A stretch of DNA of 64,000 nt from Poecilobothrus nobilitatus (Eukaryota > Arthropoda > Insecta > Diptera > Dolichopodidae): NCBI GenBank assembly GCA_947095535.1, contig OX352774.1:212524965-212588964 (forward strand), read 5' to 3'. The notes under the pieces are model-generated. The model was not told the origin of the DNA, searched no databases, and was given only the letters and a program-made list of their open reading frames with translations. The position numbers were made by a program, and so were the translations under genes. Shown here piece after piece: positions 50,699 to 60,730 of the stretch (its first letter is position 1; every line of letters begins with the position of its first letter).

Positions 50699-52309
50699 CT
50701 TAAATGAAAGATTAATATTGATTTTATTTAAGAATTGCATATTTGTAGGCGCATTACCACCTTTTTTCATTTATTTCAAATTACCTTTTTTATCCCATAT
50801 CTCAAAGTCCGATGACAAACGAAAAACGTCAACATAAATCATAAATTAGATTTTACTTTACTACAAAATAATACCCAATTCCGCATCGAAAGAATCAGCA
50901 GAAGATTAAGTGTTGTGGGTAATATTAGGTCTAGGTAAACTTATTTTACTCCATATTTGTTTTTACTTTTTTCAATATTAAACTAACATAGTACATATAT
51001 TAGGCATTTACTCTTACGTCTTAGAAACTTACCATTTTAGTTTTAATATAGAGAAAAATAAATTCATAAAGAGAAAAATACATGTACATACATATGTAAT
51101 ATATTCCTATAACATAATGCCTAAAAAATATGTAAAATGATATGAGAAACTTAAATAATTTGATTCCTAGATATTGACCAACCAAAAGAAGCTAGTAAAA
51201 TAAACTAAAGGAACTTCTTATCTGTTTCAGTTAAGTTACAGAACTCTTTTTATTTGTCGCTTTTATTTTAGATATTTGAAGATCATCATTAGACGTCCTA
51301 TTTATAATACCTAATAAAAACTTTTTAATGTTTTTTTTCCCTAAATTAACAATTTATTGCAGTCACATTTTCTATTAATGTATTTTATTTTTTTTTTATA
51401 TTATCTATTATGTTACTTAATTTAGAAAATAAGAATAAATAAATTTTGCTTTTTTGTTTGTGCAAAACAGCATCTGCCTGCAAACAAAAAGCGAAATAAA
51501 AAAGAAATTCATAAAAAATCATAAAAATCAAAAACAATGAAACAGAAAAAAAATATTATTTATGTATACAACAGCTTTGATGTCTGAGAACATAAATCAT
51601 CCAATTAGAATTCCAACATACGCAATTTTTACAATTTTTTTAATAAAGGCACAGATAACAAAAACAATGAAAATGTTGAAATTGAGATCAAACGATACAC
51701 GGTAAATGTATCTTATATTATGTATTTTTTTTTTTTTTTGTTATTCTAAATGTTTTGGTTTGTTAATTTTTATTATTACATACAATTGACATAACAATAA
51801 AAAAAAAAAAAAAAAAAAACAGAAAAACTCATATGTACATATTCACGTTTTTAGGTAAAAAATATTTAAAGTGATGAATCTATAAAAAAATTTTAAAAAT
51901 ATAGGGAAGAATTGTCCAAAGGCGTTTCAATTGTTATAATATTGGCAAAATAAAAAAAAAATAAATGATGGGTTCTATATAGTAACACAAAATTGTTATG
52001 ATTTAAAAGATAATTCAAAGAAAATTTTTAATTTTCATTTATGTAATATAAAACAAAATATTTAAAATTGCAAAATAAAATTAGAATATGATGATTCCCA
52101 TTGAGGTGATCGTAGTTTATTTGAAAGATTGAGAACTTTTTAATTCTGTTCAGTTGAGAAAAAAATTCAAGAAGTCCATTGCGAAAACTATATATGTATG
52201 TATGTATATAGTTTAGGTGTTACGTGTTTAGTAGATATTTATTTATTTCGTAACTACGTGGCTCTCAAAAAAAAAACCTTTAGATAATTATAGAAAAACA
52301 TTAATTGGT
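50699..52309. other. Upstream AT-rich non-coding DNA
   Basis: Homopolymer runs (A19 near 51800) and nothing gene-like. Confidence 0.5.
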
Positions 52310-52550
52310 GCTACAAACTAAACCTCAAATCATTAACCCCTAAGATAAAAATCAACTAACCCCCAATATTAAAAAAAAACTTAACTTGGGAGTTGGTTTA
52401 TTTTATTTAGGGATTAGTTAATTTTTTTCATTGGTTAATACAGAATTAAAATTAGGGGTTAGTTCATATTAAATAACCCAAAAGTATTGAGGATTAGTTA
52501 ATTTTTGTTTTTGGGAGTTAGTAAATTAAAGGTGCTTGAATATGACAAAA
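52310..52550. mobile_element. Imperfect palindromic element with repeated (C)TAACCCC / GGGGTTAG words, MITE-like
   Basis: The left half carries CATTAACCCCTAAG and AAAATCAACTAACCCCCAATA. The right half carries AATTAGGGGTTAGTT and TATTGAGGATTAGTTAATTTT. The halves are inverted copies of one another, and TTGGTGCT on the left faces AGGTGCTTG on the right. No coding content; length is about 240 bp. It is best read as a fold-back element. Confidence 0.6.
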
Positions 52551-52813
52551 TATTTTATATATCTGAGCACATTTTTGTTTCCAGCAATGAATCAGATTTT
52601 TGAGCTCCATTTCTAATTTGATGTACCTATATGAAACATTTCAATTTATTTCGTTACAATTTTCAAATTTTAACTCGTTAATTTTTCAACAAAGAAAATA
52701 ATTATTGGCTTCATTTTTATATATGAGGAATTCCATGAAAAATGAGCCAAAAACCGAAAATTTAAAAACAAACTATATAATATCTTATACGGTTCTCTAA
52801 AATTCTAATATTA

Positions 52814-52843
52814 GATAACATGAGTATTAGTTCTCATGTTATC
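52814..52843. repeat. Perfect 11-bp hairpin GATAACATGAG / CTCATGTTATC
   Basis: The arms at 52814-52824 and 52833-52843 are exact inverted copies with an 8-nt spacer TATTAGTT. Confidence 0.88.
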
Positions 52844-53431
52844 CATCTGCTTTCCTTTTAAATTGTGTTTTTAAAATCGATTCAAATCCATGAGGCGGAA
52901 TTTTTTTTTATTAAAATGCCCGATTATCCTGATGACTAACGCATTCTACTTTCTTGTAATTTTTACAATTTGTAATAAAAAGCCTTTAATTAGATTTTAG
53001 TCCATGTTTTATCAATAGACATATATGCAATGTAAATGTAAGACTTTCTTTTTTTACTACTGTAAAGGAATTCGCAGAAAATGGTGTAATATTGAAAATT
53101 ATAAAACTAACAAAAGTGTACGATCCCGATGACTAACATAATCAGCATGATGTGAAATGATAATAAATAGATGATAAATAAATAAACAGCATTTTGTGAA
53201 AATATAAGTTACTTTTCTCGTTTAAGTTTTTGTTATTGGAACACCGAAATATTAGTGAAATATTGCTCTATAAAAGGATTTTAAATATGCAAATACTTAG
53301 GCTAAATTGATAAAAGAATATTTCTAAATTTTTTTAAATGTCCCAATGACTAACATGAAATTCCCGATATATATAGCTGCCGCTCCTGATCTTTTTCAAA
53401 TTTTGAACAGAAAGAAAATTTAGAGCAAAAA

Positions 53432-53622
53432 GGGCCTCGGTGACCTAGTGGGTAAGAGCGTATAAAATACACTGCACTGTAAACACCGAGGGAGAATGGA
53501 TTCGAATCCCACACACGTCGTAAGAGTATTTTCCCATTATGACATTTACAGTCACGCCTGAAGAGGAAAGGCTGTGTAATTTCCTGTTCATATTTATATT
53601 GCAGAGATGCAAAAAAAAAAAA
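53432..53622 (+). mobile_element. tRNA-derived SINE, copy 5
   Basis: The head is GGGCCTCGGTGACCTAGTGG (A box with one change, at 53441-53451) and the B box GGATTCGAATCC is at 53498-53509. The body and A12 tail are as in the family. A small internal duplication (ACTGCACTGT at 53471-53480) lies in the anticodon-like region. The flanks AGAAAATTTAGAG and AGAAATATAGA are only similar. A minus-strand open frame over this element (53681-53445) is the repeat read backwards, not a gene. Confidence 0.88.
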
Positions 53623-55423
53623 TAGAAATATAGAAAAAATAATAGACTTTGTAAAAGTTCCGATGGATATTGTAAAATCATTTAGGCCTCAATGAGGTCT
53701 TTAAAAAATATCGATACAAAATTCATACATGTGTAAATATGTTTTGAAATCTTATATCATAATTTCATAGTTGATTGTAACAAAGGTCTTGAGATATTCA
53801 TTTGAATAATGTTTCAAACTTGGAAGTGCGTTTAGGTATAGAGTAATAAAAATAAATGTTTATATTCTTTCTAAAATGGCAAAAATCGCTCTTCTATCTA
53901 AAGTCAAATTATGATATCTCACCACTTTTTCCTTAAAAGCGAACATTCTTTAATATTCCTAAAGGAACATCGTCAAAATTTGTAGTTATGTAATTGGAAA
54001 AAAAAAAAAAATAAAAAACTGTTTTAAAAATTCTAAACAAAAAAATTTTATTTTCTTTTCAGCTTAAAAATCAATTTTTAACTAAAATTACGTTCTTCAA
54101 TATTAAGTTATAAAAGAAAAATGATTTCTCTTCTATCAGAAGAATTTATATGACATGTATATATACATATATATGTATATCCATATTAAAATACAAAATC
54201 GAAATCAAAATAAATCTAACGATTGTACTGAAATTCAATATACACATAACGAAACTTATCCTTTGAATAAAATCTCATTTATTTAATTTAAAATTGAACT
54301 TGGTATACCAGCCATTAATTTCATTAAGTTAAAACTACCTAAGGGCTATTTTCCTCCTATAGTTTACATTATGCAATTTTAAAACAAACCCACCCACTTG
54401 AATTCAATAAAATCTCCCACAAAATTAAAATCTCAATAAGAGTTTAAGAGAAACCCATATTCATTCATGTTCAAATATTTTTTTAAACTTTAATAAAATC
54501 TAGAACTCCTTTATACTATAATTCACAAGGATAATCATTTAGAGTTCACCAATGATGAGTATGTCATTTCATTCATTTTTTCTTCCTCACATTAAAAAAA
54601 AAAAAATGAAGAGTTAGAAAGCGGTATCGTCGCTTACAATTATTTTTTTTTTTTGGTGTGAGTTCTTGCAAGGTAAACGCCTTGTTTTTTTTTCTTTTTT
54701 TTTCTGTTGTACGGTTCACTTATGATGATGTCCATAACTAATGTTTTTTAATTTTGTTTGCAATTTTTACAAATGTTGAAGAGGATTTCATCATAATCAT
54801 TTGATCAGATATGGGTTGGAAATATTTAAATGACTGTTGATATCCGTTTGATGTATGTACATAACATAATATGGCCTCAGGATCATTCTGTCAGTTCATT
54901 ATGCAATTTTTCTTACAGGCTTAATTTTTTTCATTTTTTTTGTTTTTTGTTTAAATATGACAGGATATTTTGGGCGAAAAAAAAATATTTAATTATAATA
55001 TTATCTACAAATATTAGATAAATATAAATTCAAAAAAATGATTTAAATATAAAATAAATAATATAAATTATTTACAGATATTTTTTTGTATTGTAAATAA
55101 TGCGAAAATGTTGTCATAAACTTCAATAAACATATGATTTATATATAAAAATTTTGGTAGGTATGGATTTTGAAAGGTATTATAGTGCGCAAAATAATTA
55201 TATGAGACTGCATCTCTCAAACCCACAGTTGCGTCTGATTTTTTTACGAGAGTAAATCATTGAAAGACGCTGAAGAATTGCTCGCTCAACGTATGGTAGA
55301 GTATGATTTGTAAATATTGAGATGAATTTTTAACACCGATGCATGAAACCCCCCAAATATCATGCTGCATCTTTTGTTATAGCAACTGTATTCTTGATTC
55401 AATTTAATTTTTGATTTATCTCC
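53623..55423. other. Upstream AT-rich non-coding DNA
   Basis: Nothing is recognised except a TATATGTATA-rich stretch at about 54155-54180. Positions 55160-55330 are less AT-rich but have no supported frame. Confidence 0.45.
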
Positions 55424-56655
55424 ATGTCCAAAATATTCAGTTCATCAGTATATTCCAAAACCTTTTTTCTACATGTTAAAATAGTCATTATGATGTTGAC
55501 TTTCTGTAAGCGTAAACAGCATTTGATTTTTTTTGTAATTAAAATAGACTCAGCTGATTTTCCTTCAAATTTTGGCCAAATCTTGATTAAGCTTAATGGA
55601 ATTCTTTCTTCATTGGAATGGATGTATTCGTATGAGGCAAAGAAAATGCTGTCATCTGTAAAACTATTGATTGGATTTTAAAAGCTGTATTTAATAAATT
55701 TTAATAAATCTTACTAAAAGAACCCTATGCAACCATTTTTAGAAAATCTAATGTATTATTTTAGATATTTAGAAATAGAAATAGTATTTCAAAAGAGAGT
55801 GAAGTCCTATTGACAAGATATGAGTCCAATACATAATATCTATCCAATAGTGCTACATAATCTCATTAGTCTTTAGATAGCTGATATTAGTAAAACTCAT
55901 ACATTACTTAACGAGTGTTTCACGATTATATAGGTTGGCTTTCAGAAACTTAAAAAAAAAAATTCTTCAAATTAAAAGTCTTGATCCTATAAAATATATG
56001 TATAACATATCATTTTATCCCTATTCTTGTTTTTTAGTTTTTCAGTTATAATCTATCGTTTTATTTTATTTATTAAAAAAAGAGATTTTATAAATAATAT
56101 GTGTATGTGTGGTTTTATTCTTAAAAGTTAAATTCACATTGTATTCTTTTCGCTTAAATTAATTTTTGTTTTACAACAACCAAACAAATTCATACATGTA
56201 CATATATACACTTAGAAATACCAAATTGGAAGAATGAAATGCTTGGTTGGTTTGTTGGTTATTTTAAAAAATTTCATTTTTATTACATTTTCATTAGTAT
56301 TACAGTGTACTGTCAGATTTAAGAATTGTAAGACATTACATTCCTTATAGAAACAGTTTTGTTTAATAAATGATTTCTTTCCACTCTTTCTTTTTTGTGC
56401 CTGTACCGCAGATAGGTAACTGATATTAGAATTACATGTTTCCCACATAATGCCAAATGTTTTTTATCTATCAAATGTCTAGAAAACTTGTAATTTTGAG
56501 TAAGATTTTTTATAAGAGAATTACTATAAGTTCACTGTTTCTGAACAAATTTTGGGATTCATGTGAAGAATTATTTACACTAATGTATTTCTGGTATCTA
56601 TACTTGTGAACATTTTTTAAGGTGAGATATTAAAATTACACTTAAACATTATATT

Positions 56656-56785
56656 TCTCATGTGGTAAAGGCGATATGTGAAGAAAATCGCTTGATTTTT
56701 AAATATTTTCTTCCAGATACTAATCCAGATCCAGATATTAAAAAGTATTGCAAAATAGTTCCAGAAGAATCGAAAATTTTGATAT
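56656..56785 (+). pseudogene. Protein-like fossil frame, unrecognised
   Basis: The plus-strand frame ending at the TGA near 56785 reads about 45 residues, including HVVKAICEENRLIFKYF, LPDTNPDPDIKKYCKIV and PEESKILI. The mixed charged composition is unusual for this window. It is preceded in frame by stops. A TTTTCTTCCAG within it would be a good acceptor just before ATACTAATCCAGATCC. Two hydrophobic plus-strand frames flank it (55424-55681 and 56866-57180), neither recognised. It may be a decayed gene or transposon; there is no firm evidence of function. Confidence 0.2.
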
Positions 56786-57574
56786 GAATATCTCTTCAGA
56801 CACTAATTTTAAATAACACTTTGTTTTTATCGTAAATTCAGAATGTCAATATCGCCGCCTATGGTTTGGTTCCGTATATTAATGTGAAGAAGGAGCGTTT
56901 CCAGTTTATAAATTTGTTTATATTAAAAAAGGATTATATCTCCAGTTCAGCTTTGTTTATCAGCTTTAGTCCCTTATCATTATATAATCATTTTTGTAGT
57001 TGCTGTTTTGATCTAAATGTTTATAGTTTAATTTTTAGAATGTATATTGGAATATTCTTAGTATTGCCTTTGGTTGCAAATAAATTTTTAATCATCTTTT
57101 ATATACTAGAGTGCATTTTATATAAGTATGTAATTAAAAAGGATCCGTTTTCTTTAACTTCAGATTTACAACGATTTTAAAAACAGATAAAGTACAGTTT
57201 TTATTCAGTTTCGGTGAGTTCTACATTATATTATGTATATACTATTAAAAAAAACATTCTTTAACAATTGAAAAACAATTTTGGAGAACAAATTGTTTGG
57301 CATTTCAACAATTTTCAAAAATTAATATTTTAAAATTCAACGTCTCTTTGTTTAAATAGTAACCAGACAAGAATCGCTGTTACATTATAATCTGGAAAAA
57401 TACTGTATAAGAAAATAAAGCATCTAATAATTTAATGGATATTTTTTGTTAATTCTAGACTTTTTTTTTTCCTGTTTTATTTCATTATTTTTTTTTATTT
57501 TATTATTTATTTTTTGTTTTCAAACGTTAAGCCGTAAAACAAATCCCCAACAGTTAATTCCGCGAAAAAGGAAA

Positions 57575-57688
57575 TTACAATTCATGCCCTTTGGCGGGAT
57601 TATTATCGAATCGAATTAGTGTCTGCTGCTCTCTGTTTTGTTCGTTACTCTGTGAAGAAATTACGCTTGAAGGTGATGGAGAGTTCAT
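57575..57688 (-). CDS. Candidate small coding exon, product unknown
   Basis: On the minus strand, ATG in good context (CACAAATGA) opens MNSPSPSSVISSQSNEQNRE, continuing QQTLIRFDNNPAKGHEL and TAA. The composition (Ser, Gln, Asn, Glu with no low-complexity Lys/Ile/Phe bias) and the local GC rise differ from the surrounding AT-rich DNA. It is unlike the other open frames, which are translations of A/T runs. Either this is a short terminal exon, or the frame leaves via a weak donor GTAATT just before the stop. A TTTCTTCACAG inside it could alternatively be an acceptor. I do not recognise the protein. The opposite strand is also open, but with Leu/Cys/Phe-rich composition. Confidence 0.33.
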   Translation of the reverse strand: MNSPSPSSVISSQSNEQNREQQTLIRFDNNPAKGHEL

Positions 57689-58089
57689 TTGTGCAAAAAC
57701 AAAATATCTATATATATGTATATATATATGTATTATTTTTTTATTCTTCAGTTTTTTTTTTGTTTTTGTTATTCTGATTTTTTGCACAGAGATATTTTAC
57801 ATAATAAATGAGCAGAAAAGATTTAAAAAGATATTAAAAGAATGAAAGGGATATGAGAAAAAGAATGCAAAAAAAAAAAAATAAAAAAAAAGTTTGAAAT
57901 TGAAAATTATAGAAAAAGGAAAACAAGTTTGTCTCATATAACATTAGAAAGAGACAAAAGAGAATAAAGTGAAAAAGAATCGAAGAAAAAAACTTGAAAA
58001 AAGGAATTGAGATTTAAATTTAATTTTTTTTTTTTTCTTTTTTGTAAAAAAATAGAAAAAAAATTTTTTATTTCATTTTTATTTTGTTG

Positions 58090-58124
58090 GCTTGAATGAA
58101 TGAATGAGTGGATGAATGGATAGT
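58090..58124. repeat. Degenerate (GAAT)n / (GGAT)n tetranucleotide repeat
   Basis: TTGAATGAATGAATGAGTGG followed by ATGAATGGATAG. Confidence 0.75.
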
Positions 58125-59678
58125 AACGATGTTTCTTTTCTTTACTTTTTGTTTTGTTTTTGTTGCCGGTTACAATAAATAAGTTTTTTTTTTTTTTCTT
58201 TTAAATTTGTAATGCCGGTTCTAAATTTACTTATTTATTGTAATATATATTTATGTTAATATGTTTTTAATTTAATTTTTATTTTAAATACCTCTTTAAA
58301 AAAGTTAACACTGTTTTTCACTATTTGTCACTAAATGGAGGAATAAACAAAAAAAAAAAAAATGAAACAAACTTTTTGTTTTCAGAAGAAAAAATAAAAA
58401 CTTCAGATGTTTGTAACAATTTACGAGATTTTAATGGTAATTAGTGTTAAGAACGAATTGAAGAAAAAATATATATTTTATCGAAGAATTTGAATCCTGT
58501 AATTAATATAAAATTATTATGGAATAACTATGAACAAGTTTTTAAATTCGATGATATAGAGATTTAATATTTTGCAATAGGGTACAATTCGAATCTTATA
58601 AATCTTATTTCACACACGCTTAAACCTCAACGTTGAGAAATCACCAAAAAAAGTAAATTTAAAATGAGTTAAATTGTAATAGGTGAGAAAATTGAGATCC
58701 CAGCAAAAAAACCCTCTACAGATATTAAGTTTCTTAAAGGTGATAGGACTGACAGAGTATTATAAATGGAAGCAAAATTCACAATATACCTATATAGTAA
58801 TATCACAATAGGTCTCAGTGTTACTTATTATACTCCTTAAATAATAATAATCTATAATGCTTATAGAATTAGAAGAGTAATTGTTTCAATTGTACTAAAT
58901 TACTTAATAGAAATATAAATATTTGGAAAATATAGACTAAAGCACAAAAAAGACAGATTTGAAAAGTCAAGAATATCATATTGAAAATCATGACGAAAAA
59001 TTTTGTAATTTTAAATAATTGAATAAAAACCTTTTTTAAGACCATTTAAATCTAAATATTGTATATTCTTTATCGTAGTTTTTAATTTGTTTTATTAAAT
59101 ATGTTGTAAAAAATATCAGAACTGTGTTTTTTTTTGGGAAATTGTCATTTTCTGTATAATAATAAAAGGTAAGTATAATATAAGAGTAATTATAACACGA
59201 ATCGCTACTATAGCACAACATAACCACAAAATTCGCAAACGATTTTTATATTAAATTAGAATTGTTCTTGTTTTTTTTCGTTCATTGCCATTTTACTTTA
59301 ATTTTTTTTCTTTTTGTTTTATTATTTCAAGGATTTAAAAGGAACCCTTCTCATATTTTTAGTTTTTATGACAACAAAATTATGAAACTGGAAAAAAAAA
59401 GTGAATTTTTTGTTTTAGATGTTTTGACAAGAGATTAAAAATACCTTCAAGTCATTTTTTAAAGAATGAAATTACACTTTTTTCTTTTTTTGGATTCTAA
59501 ATAATGTTTTTTTTTTTTTGTTTTTGTGCAGATTTTGCCCTAAAGTTTATTTATTTTTTGTAAATTTTTTTTTTTTAATGTTTGGATTTAAAAAAAATAA
59601 ACTTAAATCTGTGAGAAATAAAATTAATGTAAACAGAAAAAGCCTTTTCCATAATAAAATGTTGTTTTAGCAAAACAA

Positions 59679-59702
59679 ATATATATATATATATATATAT
59701 AT
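59679..59702. repeat. (AT)n microsatellite
   Basis: About 11 dinucleotides. Confidence 0.9.
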
Positions 59703-60036
59703 TTTAATATGATCGTTTAAAATTTATATATTCGGCAAAAAAATAAAGTAAGTATTATTTTATAATTTTGTCCTTGAAGTTAATGCTTAATTACTTCATT
59801 CAAAGAAAAAAAAAAAAGTAAAAATAAGTCTAAATTTTTCATCATCATCAAAAACAAAAAAAAAAAAAGGAATACGGCAAGAATTTGTCCTTTCGTTAAT
59901 ATGATGCTAATATTTAAAATGTTTAATTGTATAATATTTTCTTGATGAGTAAAAAGTATCAAAAAAAAACGAAAAGATAAGGAGTTTGAAAAAAAAAAAT
60001 CTATTCGATATGCATAAACAACCGATTTATTACCAA

Positions 60037-60730
60037 TTATATACCCTTTTTAGCACATTTCCAAAAAAATTTTGAAAAAATGTGCTTATTAGTTTCACTC
60101 TGTCCGTCCGTCCGTCCGTCCGTCTGTTTACAAAACTTCTACACCGTTAAAGATAGAGGAAAAAAATTTTAACCATGGGTAGGTCTCATAAAAAAAATAC
60201 AGCCCCTCAAACTTTGAAACAGCCCTATTTTTAAATGCATATATCTTATGTTCTGCTTAAGATTTTTTCAATCTGAAAACGTCATTCGACAGGTATTTTT
60301 TTTAACTTTGTAAATCAATATCAAAATTATACAATTTTTTTAAATTTAGTATTTAAATTTACCGTTATGTAAAAACCAAATTTTGCATGATATTTCTACT
60401 TTCATAATTCCGGCATGCTTTTAGATAGAGGCTTGAAATTTTGAGGCAAAAAAGAACTTTTAGAATTAGCATAAGTTTGCTCAGAAAATTTTTTTGGACC
60501 ACCCCCTCTTTAAGAGTTATTACGCCTCAAAAATTGAAAATTTGCTATTTTTAAATACCTGTAACTTAGGCACCTGTAAAAATTTTTCTTCGGCAAAACA
60601 TTAAAATTCACGACCATTTTCACTACCGTACGCTGGGCTTCACCATTCTCTTATTATTATTTTTTTGCATGCCATTTTTAAACCACAAAAATAGCAACAA
60701 AAGCAAGCACGAGACGGGCTGATTACTATA
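60037..60730 (+). repeat. Composite dispersed repeat with (GTCC)n block, copy 3 (longest)
   Basis: It opens TATACCCTTTTTAGCACATT, has a (GTCC)n microsatellite at 60099-60126, then TTTACAAAACTTCTACACC. Further in, a module is used twice, about 320 bp apart: CCCCTCAAACTTTGAAAC with CTATTTTTAAATGC at 60204-60240, and CGCCTCAAAAATTGAAAA with CTATTTTTAAATACC at 60522-60560. The segment is GC-richer than its surroundings and has no long open frame. I infer a transposon-derived repeat because landmarks recur at 4.74 and 10.7 kb. The class is unknown and the right boundary is uncertain. Confidence 0.5.
60099..60126. repeat. (GTCC)n microsatellite
   Basis: Six CTGTCCGTCC-type units, embedded at the start of the composite repeat at 60.04-60.73 kb. 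Confidence 0.9.

Larger units (their letters stand above)
57850..60036. other. Upstream AT-rich non-coding DNA
   Basis: Purine-rich at 57840-58010, a GAAT tetranucleotide run at 58.1 kb and an AT microsatellite at 59.68 kb. No gene. Confidence 0.5.

Noticed and set aside
57591..57845. 84-codon plus-strand open frame
   Set aside because: It overlaps the candidate minus-strand exon. Its Cys/Leu/Ile/Phe composition comes from TATA and T runs downstream, so the minus-strand reading is more protein-like.
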